Part shown: piece after piece, positions 1-5,577 of the stretch
Numbering within the stretch: position 1 is the first letter of the stretch
How the letters are laid out: the number at the start of each line of letters is the position of its first letter
Assembly: GCA_000406005.1 (NCBI GenBank)
Contig: ASZN01000154.1
Span: 1-5,645, forward strand
Direction: 5' to 3'
Origin: Candidatus Poribacteria bacterium WGA-3G
GTDB lineage: Bacteria > Poribacteria > WGA-4E > WGA-3G
DNA: 5,645 bases
Notes under the pieces: generated by a model
Told to the model about the DNA's origin: nothing
What the model saw: the letters and a program-made list of their open reading frames with translations, nothing else
Database searches by the model: none
Translations under genes and position numbers: made by a program

Positions 1-18
1 AGAAAGCGATTCTAACAC

Positions 19-100
19 CTGTTCGGAAGTCCTAACGGGAGGGAACTGTCCACCGTTAGGAACTCCTAAACTGAGAAAACTGTCCAAACTATAGTTTGGA
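19..100. repeat. Tandem hairpin-forming repeats, 34-base period
   Basis: Two adjacent units begin with TCCTAA at 30 and 64 and share AACTGTCCA at 44-52 and 78-86. Over their first 23 bases 18 are identical. A partial earlier copy (19-29) matches 53-63 at 8 of 11 positions, again exactly 34 bases away. Each unit is a stem-loop. In unit 1 the arms are TCCTAACGG (30-38) and CCGTTAGGA (53-61). In unit 2 they are TCCTAAACT (64-72) and AGTTTGGA (93-100), with one bulged base. The variable part of the stem changes on both sides together (CGG/CCG against ACT/AGT), which suggests the fold itself is kept. The second unit also contains a perfect 18-bp palindrome (83-100). No transposase is visible beside it. 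It could be an intergenic repeat family, a mobile-element end or a 3' structure of the minus-strand gene. Confidence 0.6.
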
Positions 101-244
101 TAAGTAACCTTGCTGTATCGATTCTTGTAGCCAAGCTATGAGACTTACCATAGACTCATCAAAAGCTTTATCGGATTCATGTAGTTTTTTGAACATTTTA
201 GCACGTGTTGAGGTTGTATTATGAAATTCATCTCTATTTTTCAT
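89..244 (-). CDS. Small unrecognised protein, 51 residues
   Basis: The minus strand has an ATG at 244-242 preceded, with a 6-base gap, by a near-ideal TAGGAG Shine-Dalgarno (256-251). It reads 51 codons to a TAG at 91-89. The product starts MKNRDEFHNTTSTRAKMF and ends LQESIQQGYLSKL. It is hydrophilic and probably mostly helical: an N-terminal half rich in Lys, Arg and Asn, an acidic stretch around residues 22-31 and an amphipathic helix around 31-45. There is no signal peptide or membrane segment. I do not recognise the family. Size and charge would fit a small regulator or antitoxin, but nothing proves that. The last codons and stop lie inside the perfect palindrome at 83-100, so coding end and hairpin are fused. 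A 22-bp inverted repeat lies 42 bases upstream of the start. The ribosome binding site is the main argument that this is real, since 51 open codons alone could be chance. Confidence 0.55.
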   Translation of the reverse strand: MKNRDEFHNTTSTRAKMFKKLHESDKAFDESMVSLIAWLQESIQQGYLSKL

Positions 245-250
245 TATATT

Positions 251-256
251 CTCCTA
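251..256 (-). promoter_or_regulatory. Ribosome binding site of the small minus-strand gene
   Basis: Read on the minus strand, TAGGAG lies 6 bases before the ATG at 244. This is a near-consensus Shine-Dalgarno at good spacing, and it supports both the strand and the start of the 51-codon gene. Confidence 0.6.
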
Positions 257-285
257 ATACTATTTAGATACGTTTTTATGGAGTT

Positions 286-307
286 GCATTGTTAACACCA
301 ACAATGC
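286..307. promoter_or_regulatory. 22-bp operator-like inverted repeat
   Basis: GCATTGTT (286-293) and AACAATGC (300-307) are perfect inverted copies separated by AACACC. Neither strand has a T-run directly after it, so it does not look like a terminator. It sits 42 bases upstream of the start codon of the minus-strand 51-codon gene, where a promoter for that gene would lie. It could therefore be a binding site for a dimeric repressor or a 5'-leader hairpin. I could not find a convincing -35/-10 pair around it, so the regulatory role is inferred from symmetry and position only. Confidence 0.45.
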
Positions 308-546
308 GTAGGAATAGGATACAATTTTTGAAGTGTTTTGTCAAATTAAAAGTTTACAAATCCAAACAAATTATTGTGAAAACTAATTTAACCAATCCCA
401 AAACTACTAATAGCGTACTTTTTTGGCGATGTTTGCTAAAGAATGACGCATGGGATACTTATTGGGACACACAAGACAGGCAGAACGCAGCATAAACCCA
501 CTGCCAAAAACTTTACACACCCATTTTACAATTTTACATTTGGTAC
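308..546. other. AT-rich intergenic stretch, no convincing gene
   Basis: This part is notably AT-rich, with hand counts of 33 G/C in the 120 bases 301-420. The one plus-strand open frame across it (289-495) would need a TTG start inside the 22-bp palindrome, is Lys/Asn-rich in the way AT-rich filler usually is, and shows no motif I know. No RNA gene, repeat array or insertion-sequence end is visible to me. It separates the divergent small gene from the FRG gene and probably acts as an upstream regulatory region. Confidence 0.5.
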
Positions 547-575
547 TTGCTTTTTTTCCACTTATCTGGTATGCT
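547..575 (+). promoter_or_regulatory. Candidate sigma70 promoter for the FRG gene
   Basis: TTGCTT (547-552) and TATGCT (570-575) are separated by 17 bases, with a TG at 567-568 forming an extended -10. The -35 is weak (3 of 6 consensus bases) and the -10 fair (4 of 6). The start of transcription would fall near 582, giving a leader of roughly 160 bases before the ATG at 741. Predicted by eye only. Confidence 0.4.
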
Positions 576-607
576 ATTCAAACTCAGCTTGAGTGGCACT
601 GCTAAAA

Positions 608-628
608 GCGGAAACCCTCAGTTTCTGC
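608..628 (+). other. Leader hairpin upstream of the FRG gene
   Basis: GCGGAAAC (608-615) pairs with GTTTCTGC (621-628) through eight base pairs, one of them G-U, around a five-base loop CCTCA. There is no following T-run, so it is not a standard terminator. It would lie in the 5' leader if transcription starts near 582. Its role is unknown and it may be incidental. Confidence 0.3.
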
Positions 629-727
629 CATCCCCCATGCGTCTTTTCAAGAACCTTTCTTAAAGTCGCTGATATTCTTGATTGCAGTGATGTTTTAAAC
701 CAAGCAATTGACTACCGAAAGGGAAAC

Positions 728-732
728 GAGGA
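728..732 (+). promoter_or_regulatory. Ribosome binding site deciding the FRG start
   Basis: GAGGA lies 8 bases before the ATG at 741. The in-frame TTG at 708, which would add 11 codons, has no purine-rich site before it, so ATG 741 is the preferred start. Confidence 0.6.
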
Positions 733-740
733 AACGTAAT

Positions 741-1796
741 ATGAATGACCAATATCAGTATCGTGAACAGCGTCTTACACCGAGTATAGCACAAAAACTC
801 ATCGCGGAACTACTTGAAGGAAAGACTCTGCGAAGACAGGAACTCATAAGAAGAGTAGATGAAGCACATGAGGGACGCGGGGGATATCTTGCAACGGATC
901 GATCACAACATCCTGTCGTGGATGCTTTAGCGAGAATGAAAAAATTAGGGCTTGTAGAAAGTCCAAAGCGCGGTTTTTGGTCTATCCCTTCAAAAGAAAA
1001 GTGCAAGATCGAAACACTGGATGCGTTTATGGCCTGGGCAAGGAAATTTGAGAGCGGTAAGTATGTTTTTAGGGGTGTCCCAAATGCAAAATACGGAATA
1101 CAAGCGTCTGCTTTTCGTCGTCCGGAAGAAAAGAAAAGAGATTTTGAGAAATTCCTCCAGATTAATCAAGATTTGATTAGAGAATCACGGCTTCGGGGCT
1201 ATGATGGAAAAGATGGACGGGAATTGAAGGAATTGGAAATCCTCGCTGACCTTCAGCACTTCGGGGCAGCTACCTGTTTGATAGACTTTAGTCACAGTGC
1301 TCAAATTGCTCTCTGGTTTGCTTGCGATGGAGATCATAAGAATCCAGAAGACTCTCCAGACGGTAAAGTGTTCGCTGTGTCTAATCAGCCGCCGAAGTTT
1401 AGAGAAATTACACCGACATTGCTAGCGGAAGACATTGGTTACTTTCTCAAAGATAGTGAGGAATCTCAACTGTATCATTGGCAACCTCGCCAGCAGAATC
1501 ACCGTATTATCGCGCAGCAATCTATTTTCCTATTTGGCAATTACGAATTTGCTGCAGACGATGTATGCATTATCGCAGCAAATAGCAAACAAGATATTCG
1601 GAGCGAGTTACAGAAAGTATCGGGGATCACTAAAGATAGGATGTTCCCTGACTTTGAAGGCTTCGCGGTTGTTCGTAGTGAGGAGGTTCCCTATACTGAA
1701 CTCACTCCTTCTGAGTTTAAGCAGCGAGGCTTCTTGCTTATGAAAGAGAGGACTATAGAGACGCGATCTCCGATTTTGATAGGGTACTTAACCTAA
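741..1796 (+). CDS. Winged-helix/FRG-domain protein, C-terminus frameshifted
   Basis: From ATG 741 the frame encodes 351 residues. Residues about 10-84 look like the winged-helix N-terminal domain of Mrr-type restriction proteins (Mrr_N): helices, then HPVVDALARMKKLGLVESP and a wing ending RGFWSIP. Residues about 92-315 form an FRG domain, named for the motif seen here as YVFRGVPNAKYG (108-119). Further family hallmarks are LQHFGAATCLIDFSHS (171-186) leading into ALWFAC (190-195), and RIIAQQSIFLF (255-265). FRG proteins are common in prophages and defence islands, often with unsettled biochemistry, so I assign no reaction. A DNA-binding winged helix in front of FRG suggests a DNA- or nucleic-acid-sensing effector (inference). 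After about residue 335 the frame loses sense: the last 16 residues resemble nothing, while the overlapping frame continues as TPR repeats. The true product was probably a wHTH-FRG-TPR fusion of about 556 residues. It is cytoplasmic, with no signal or membrane segments. Confidence 0.85.
   Translation: MNDQYQYREQRLTPSIAQKLIAELLEGKTLRRQELIRRVDEAHEGRGGYLATDRSQHPVVDALARMKKLGLVESPKRGFWSIPSKEKCKIETLDAFMAWARKFESGKYVFRGVPNAKYGIQASAFRRPEEKKRDFEKFLQINQDLIRESRLRGYDGKDGRELKELEILADLQHFGAATCLIDFSHSAQIALWFACDGDHKNPEDSPDGKVFAVSNQPPKFREITPTLLAEDIGYFLKDSEESQLYHWQPRQQNHRIIAQQSIFLFGNYEFAADDVCIIAANSKQDIRSELQKVSGITKDRMFPDFEGFAVVRSEEVPYTELTPSEFKQRGFLLMKERTIETRSPILIGYLT
1721..1796 (+). other. Overlap marking a frameshift between FRG and TPR frames
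   Basis: The TPR frame is open upstream of its only possible start, back to a TAA at 1718-1720. Over 1751-1822 it already reads excellent TPR sequence, including DYRDAISDFDRVLNLN. In later repeats 8 residues separate the RG pair from the Y-x-E/D-A motif. Here 23 bases (1731-1753), not 24, separate the RG codons in the FRG frame from the YRDA codons in the TPR frame. One missing base explains this exactly. Restoring one A in the run at 1743-1745 would give FLLMKRED between RG and YRDA and join the two frames. The cause may be a real mutation, an assembly error or, less likely, programmed slippage. Confidence 0.75.
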
Positions 1797-1822
1797 ACAG
1801 CGCGGATCACGAAGTCTATTAT

Positions 1823-2410
1823 TTGAGAGGAAATGCAAAATACAGGCTTACTCTCTATCCAGAAGCCACAGATGACTATACCGACGCCATTAATTTAAAA
1901 CCTGATGAGCCAGATTACCATTATTGGTTGGGCATGGCAAAATACGATATGAAGCAACTTGATGAAGCCAAGGAAAGTTTTAGCAATGCTATTGATCTAA
2001 AGTCAGATAACGGTAGTTACTACAGAATGAAGGGGCACGCTTGTTACATGGCTGAAGAATATGAGGAAGCGATAGATTGTTTTGATCGTGCTATAAATTT
2101 AGAATCCAACAGATCAGCAGATACATACTACTGGCGAGGTGCGGCAAAATATGATGATTCAAGATATTTAGATGCCATAGATGACTTCACTCTTGCTATT
2201 AACCTAAGCCCTCAAGATCCAAAATTTTACCGCGCGCGAGGCATGACGAAGCGTCAGATAGAAAACTTTGAAGAAGCTAATGATGATTTGCAGACAGCGT
2301 TAAAATTTGCGGAAGAGATTAAAGATGTTACCCTCATAGATCAAATTAATCGAGAACTTAGGAGGTTTGGAGGGGTTCAAGTGACTCCGCGTAAAGGATA
2401 TGCGGGGTAA
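1823..2410 (+). CDS. Tetratricopeptide-repeat protein or TPR half of a broken FRG-TPR gene
   Basis: If translated on its own, the only start is TTG 1823, giving 195 residues with a weak GAAG (1811-1814) as ribosome binding site. That start cuts off the first four residues of a TPR unit, which argues it is not the natural start. Five repeats follow with the usual 34-residue spacing: about 1-30 (truncated), 31-64, 65-99, 100-133 and 134-168. Each has the G/A-A-Y and A-I-x-L-x-P pattern, for example GMAKYDMKQLDEA with AIDLK and GAAKYDDSRYLDA with AINLSP. One further repeat is encoded upstream of the TTG in the same frame. The last 27 residues are a charged tail ending KGYAG. TPR arrays bind partner proteins or peptides, so this part probably serves as a sensor or docking scaffold for the FRG effector (inference). 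The most likely reading is that it is the C-terminal half of the upstream gene, now separated by a one-base frameshift. Confidence 0.75.
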   Translation: MRGNAKYRLTLYPEATDDYTDAINLKPDEPDYHYWLGMAKYDMKQLDEAKESFSNAIDLKSDNGSYYRMKGHACYMAEEYEEAIDCFDRAINLESNRSADTYYWRGAAKYDDSRYLDAIDDFTLAINLSPQDPKFYRARGMTKRQIENFEEANDDLQTALKFAEEIKDVTLIDQINRELRRFGGVQVTPRKGYAG

Positions 2411-2422
2411 AGGATATGCCGG
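2391..2422 (+). repeat. 16-bp tandem duplication at the TPR stop codon
   Basis: Two adjacent 16-base units (2391-2406 and 2407-2422) both begin GTAAAGGATATGC and differ at one position (2404 against 2420). The stop codon TAA (2408-2410) is formed at the junction. With only one unit the reading frame would not stop there but continue to about 2550. The duplication therefore may have changed the end of the TPR protein, although the 46 or so extra codons show no recognisable domain. A short inverted repeat, CCGGA at 2419-2423 and TCCGG at 2426-2430, follows directly. Confidence 0.75.
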
Positions 2423-2510
2423 ACTTCCGGTCAGAATTAAGAGTGCCTTGAGTTCTAAAATCTGTGCCACAAGGAGACATAAGGATTTTACTTCTGCCCT
2501 ATTTTTTACC

Positions 2511-2540
2511 TTGATACTTTACCCTCTACTATCGTATAAC
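2511..2540 (+). promoter_or_regulatory. Sigma70 promoter for the R-M operon
   Basis: TTGATA (2511-2516) and TATAAC (2535-2540) each match the sigma70 consensus at 5 of 6 positions, with an 18-base spacer. Transcription would start near 2547, just upstream of the ATG at 2592 and its ribosome binding site. This start point would exclude the alternative TTG at 2556 from having any leader, which supports ATG 2592. The R-M genes can thus be transcribed independently of the FRG-TPR gene. Confidence 0.6.
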
Positions 2541-2580
2541 GCGGTCTAAACTACCTTGTTTGCCGAAGACACGCTAAAGA

Positions 2581-2585
2581 AAGGA
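2581..2585 (+). promoter_or_regulatory. Ribosome binding site deciding the methylase start
   Basis: AAGGA lies 6 bases before ATG 2592. The in-frame TTG at 2556 has no comparable site, so the 703-codon reading is preferred over the 715-codon one. Confidence 0.65.
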
Positions 2586-2591
2586 AAATTG

Positions 2592-4703
2592 ATGACCCAA
2601 CCCGACATCATCCAAACCATCCTCAAAGACAGCAATTACCACCTCGACCTGTTTGGCGAACCTGAAATTCAGGCACTGCGTAAAGAAATTCACATCAATA
2701 CAATCAAAGGCAAAGAGACCCCATTTATCCGTTGCCCCATTCGTAGAAAAGCAATCCAATTAAAACCCGAAGAACTCATCCGCCAACTCTACGCCGCGCG
2801 GCTCCTTGACCAGTATCGTTATCCGAGAGAACGCGTGCGGTTTGAACACCTTGTGAATTTTGGCAGAGAGCGGAAACGCGCTGATATTGTTATCCTTGAC
2901 AAGGACAGAGAGGATACCCCGTATATCATCATTGAGGTAAAGAAGCCGAAACTCCAAGATGGTAAAGATCAACTCCGATCCTACTGCAATGCCACCGGCG
3001 CGCCGATCGCCGTATGGACAAACGGACAGCAGATCTCACATTACCACCGAAAAGATCCGAATTACTTTGAAGAGATTACGGATATTCCCAACGTTGACCA
3101 AACCCTTGCCGACATACTCAACGAGCGTTTTACGCTCAAAGACCTCATCCTCAAAGACAAACTCGCAGCCGAGCGGAAATCCTTAAAGGACATCATTTTA
3201 GAGTTAGAGGATGAAGTCCTCGCCAATGCGGGTGTCGATGTTTTTGAGGAGGTCTTCAAGCTCATCTTTACCAAACTCTATGACGAATTCAAGAGTCAAG
3301 ACGACAAGATGTTTATCAACCGTCTCTTACGGCAACGCATCAATACCGCTATACAGGAAACAGATCAAGATTACGAGGTCGAACATCCAGATTATGAGAT
3401 GCTCAAGAAAGCCGTTGAAGCCATCCCGGACGATGATTTTCGCTCTATGGAGTTTAGGAACACAGGACTAACCGATAGCGAACTGAAAACTAAAATTCAG
3501 CGGCTTTTTGACGATGCAAAAGACCAGTGGAAAGGCGTTTTTCCTGAATACGCAACGACGTTTGAACTTTCAGATAGCCATCTCTCTGTCTGCGTTTCAA
3601 GTTTGCAGGATGTCAAACTCTTTAACTCCAACTTACAGATTGTTGACGAGGCGTTTGAGTATCTCGTCAGTAAGTCTGCCAAAGGCGAAAAAGGGCAATA
3701 CTTCACGCCACGGCACGTGATTGATATGTGCGTGAAGATGCTTAACCCGAAACGCGGTGAGTATATGATTGACACGGCTGCGGGGAGTTGTGGATTCCCT
3801 GTGCATACGATTTTCAAACTCACTGGTACCCTTTTCAGCAATGCAGAAATCCCACCCGACGACAAGGAACACGTCCTGAAAGTCTTCGGCATCGATTTTG
3901 ATGAAAAGACGGTCAGGGTTGCCCGAACCCTCAACCTAATCGCTGGTGATGGCGAAACCAATGTCTTACACCTCAACACGCTCGATTACAAGCGGTGGAG
4001 CGACAACACAGAAAAAAACAGCCGGTGGGTACGGACTTATGGAGACGGTTTTGATCGGCTCAAGGCACTAAGATCGGAATCTGCGGAAAACAGACTTTTT
4101 AACTTCGACATCTTGATGGCAAATCCACCGTTTGCTGGCGACATCAAGGAACGCCGCATCCTTCATCAATACAAACTCGGTTTTAAAGGGAATGGTAAAC
4201 CACAGAGCAAAGTCGGGCGCGATATTCTCTTTATTGAGCGGAACCTCGACTTCCTTAAACCTGGTGGACGCATGGCGATTGTCCTCCCACAAGGTAGATT
4301 CAACAACACATCTGATAAATACATTCGCGAGTTTATAGCGGAGCATGCACGCATTTTGGCTGTAGTTGGACTCGATACCAACACCTTTAAACCCCATACT
4401 GGCACCAACACAAGCATTCTATTTTTGCAAAAGTGGAATAACGACCCTTCTGAAGGTCCCCTTTGTCCGAGAATTGATGACTATGACATCTTTTTTGCTG
4501 TCTCCGAAAAAAGCGGCAAGGATAACTCCGGCGATTACGTCTTTCTCGAAAATAGCAATGGGCAACACAAGTTAGACGAAAACGGTCATCTGATTGTCAA
4601 TCACGATCTACACAACCACAATGGCGAACTCCCCGACGGAATTGCCGAGGAGTTTATTAAGTGGGCAAAGAGTGAAGAATTAAGTTTTTGGTACGGAGAA
4701 TAA
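2592..4703 (+). CDS. hsdM: Fused HsdR-type nuclease domain and HsdM adenine methyltransferase
   Basis: The 703-residue product has two parts. Residues about 45-165 match the N-terminal nuclease domain of type I HsdR proteins (HSDR_N family). A PD-(D/E)XK core is intact: D98 in KRADIVIL, E115-V-K117 in IIIEVKKP, and a RecB-like Q-x3-Y at Q127-Y131. Residues about 165-360 are the helical HsdM N-terminal region. The N6-adenine methyltransferase follows, with GQYFTPRHVIDM (368-379), motif I as IDTAAGSCGFP (393-403), GIDFDEKTVRVA (433-444), the catalytic motif IV NPPF (511-514) and LKPGGRMAIVLPQGRF (555-570). It would use S-adenosylmethionine to methylate adenine within the target, and the nuclease domain may cut unmodified DNA. 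A lone HsdM is usually about 500 residues, and the excess here is the nuclease domain. No helicase motifs are present. The layout resembles BcgI-type type IIB enzymes. It needs the downstream S subunit for specificity. Motif I differs from the common DPAAGSGGF (T for P, C for G), with unknown effect. A truncated or rearranged type I system is the alternative. Confidence 0.9.
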   Translation: MTQPDIIQTILKDSNYHLDLFGEPEIQALRKEIHINTIKGKETPFIRCPIRRKAIQLKPEELIRQLYAARLLDQYRYPRERVRFEHLVNFGRERKRADIVILDKDREDTPYIIIEVKKPKLQDGKDQLRSYCNATGAPIAVWTNGQQISHYHRKDPNYFEEITDIPNVDQTLADILNERFTLKDLILKDKLAAERKSLKDIILELEDEVLANAGVDVFEEVFKLIFTKLYDEFKSQDDKMFINRLLRQRINTAIQETDQDYEVEHPDYEMLKKAVEAIPDDDFRSMEFRNTGLTDSELKTKIQRLFDDAKDQWKGVFPEYATTFELSDSHLSVCVSSLQDVKLFNSNLQIVDEAFEYLVSKSAKGEKGQYFTPRHVIDMCVKMLNPKRGEYMIDTAAGSCGFPVHTIFKLTGTLFSNAEIPPDDKEHVLKVFGIDFDEKTVRVARTLNLIAGDGETNVLHLNTLDYKRWSDNTEKNSRWVRTYGDGFDRLKALRSESAENRLFNFDILMANPPFAGDIKERRILHQYKLGFKGNGKPQSKVGRDILFIERNLDFLKPGGRMAIVLPQGRFNNTSDKYIREFIAEHARILAVVGLDTNTFKPHTGTNTSILFLQKWNNDPSEGPLCPRIDDYDIFFAVSEKSGKDNSGDYVFLENSNGQHKLDENGHLIVNHDLHNHNGELPDGIAEEFIKWAKSEELSFWYGE
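4695..4699 (+). promoter_or_regulatory. Ribosome binding site of hsdS inside the methylase end
   Basis: GGAGA lies in the last codons of the methylase gene, 8 bases before TTG 4708. It supports the TTG start and translational coupling of the two subunits. Confidence 0.55.
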
Positions 4704-4707
4704 AAAT

Positions 4708-5577
4708 TTGCAGTTCAAAACGAGGAAACTATCTTACCTATCCTTGCATCCTGACTTCCGTTGGGATAGTCAATACTTAAGTTGTGAACCGTATAAAAAT
4801 AAAAATCTCAAGTACGTTCCTATAGGAAATACGCTTGCTTCAAGTCAATACGGCGTTTCAATCGAAATGAGTGAAGACAATATAGGAATAAAGATTTACA
4901 GGATGAACGAAATTAGCAACATGCTGTGTGACCGGAACATATTAAAGTATGCAAAACTAAATGATGATCAAATCGCGGCATTCAAACTTAAAGATAGAGA
5001 TGTTCTGTTTAATCGCACAAACTCGAAAGAGTTTGTAGGCAGAACTGGTATATTCAAAAAATTCTCGGACGAAGATATTGTTTTTGCCTCTTACCTTGTA
5101 CGGATAAATCCAGATCCAAAAATCGTTACGCCTGAATATCTGACAGCATTTTTGAATACCAAATACGGTATCATTGACATCAAGAGGCGAGCAAGGCATT
5201 CGATTAACCAGTCAAATGTCAACTTAGAGGAAGTAAAAAGGATAGAAATACCGCTTTTATGCAATCAATTACAGAACGGAATAACATTATCGTTTAATAA
5301 AGCTGTTGATTCAATTCAAGCATCAGAGGCGGTATACAATGATGCACAAACCCTCCTCCTTGTCGAACTCGGTCTTGCAGACTGGCAACCGAAGCATCAG
5401 TTAACCTTCGTCAAAAGCTTTTCCGACACCCAACGCGCCGAACGCATTGACGCAGACTATTTCCAGCCGAAATATGACGAGATTATAAACGCTATCAAAA
5501 GTTATTCGGGCGGTTGGGGTATACTTAGAAACCAAGCGCGTATAAAAGATACTGATATTTCTCAAAAGTTGTTGTAA
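4708..5577 (+). CDS. hsdS: Type I/IIB specificity subunit HsdS, truncated after one TRD
   Basis: A TTG start lies four bases after the methylase stop, so the two are one operon. The 289 residues hold one full target-recognition domain: entry KYVPIGNTLASSQYGV (35-50), then YRMNEI (64-69), the LKDRDVLFNRTNS stretch (94-106) followed by VGRTGIF (110-116), and the exit segment INQSNVNLEEVKRIEIPL (166-183). A helical spacer (185-225) and the central conserved region follow. RIDADYFQPKYDEI (246-259) is the counterpart of PDFRWDSQYLS near the N-terminus, so it begins the second pseudo-repeat. The protein then ends at 289, about 43 residues in. HsdS proteins with two domains are usually near 400 residues, and none of the three forward frames from 5578 to 5645 restores a second domain. 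It is either a truncated gene or a half-S that pairs with itself to read a symmetric site. The first domain is much more AT-rich than the central part. Its function is to direct the nuclease-methylase to its DNA target. Confidence 0.85.
   Translation: MQFKTRKLSYLSLHPDFRWDSQYLSCEPYKNKNLKYVPIGNTLASSQYGVSIEMSEDNIGIKIYRMNEISNMLCDRNILKYAKLNDDQIAAFKLKDRDVLFNRTNSKEFVGRTGIFKKFSDEDIVFASYLVRINPDPKIVTPEYLTAFLNTKYGIIDIKRRARHSINQSNVNLEEVKRIEIPLLCNQLQNGITLSFNKAVDSIQASEAVYNDAQTLLLVELGLADWQPKHQLTFVKSFSDTQRAERIDADYFQPKYDEIINAIKSYSGGWGILRNQARIKDTDISQKLL

Noticed and set aside
30..100. CRISPR array
   Set aside because: There are only two to three imperfect units with no unique spacers of constant length. The repeats are hairpins in direct tandem and no cas gene is present.
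289..495. 68-codon plus-strand open frame starting at TTG 289
   Set aside because: It starts inside the 22-bp palindrome and lies in about 27% GC sequence. It shows no motif or homology I recognise. A GGAG at 280-283 gives it slight support, but not enough to call it.
445..643. 10-bp inverted repeat GACGCATGGG (445-454) and CCCATGCGTC (634-643), possible ends of a small mobile element
   Set aside because: A 10-bp match within 700 bases is expected by chance fairly often. I saw no flanking target duplication, and the arms do not extend.
708..740. TTG 708 as the start of the FRG gene
   Set aside because: No ribosome binding site precedes it, while ATG 741 has GAGGA 8 bases upstream. The added residues do not extend the winged-helix domain.
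1736..1750. Programmed -1 ribosomal frameshift joining the FRG and TPR frames
   Set aside because: The codons CTT ATG AAA GAG contain no X XXY YYZ heptamer, and I saw no clear downstream stem-loop. A one-base deletion is the simpler explanation.
2490..2510. Intrinsic terminator at the T-run 2502-2507 after the TPR gene
   Set aside because: No stable GC-rich stem precedes the T-run. It more likely belongs to the AT-rich upstream part of the R-M promoter.
2556..2591. TTG 2556 as the start of the methylase gene
   Set aside because: It lies about 9 bases after the predicted transcription start and lacks a ribosome binding site. ATG 2592 has AAGGA at good spacing.
3497..3979. 160-codon minus-strand open frame inside the methylase gene
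   Set aside because: It is the complement of the conserved methyltransferase core (motifs X to II) and has no start signal or domain of its own, so it is a shadow frame.
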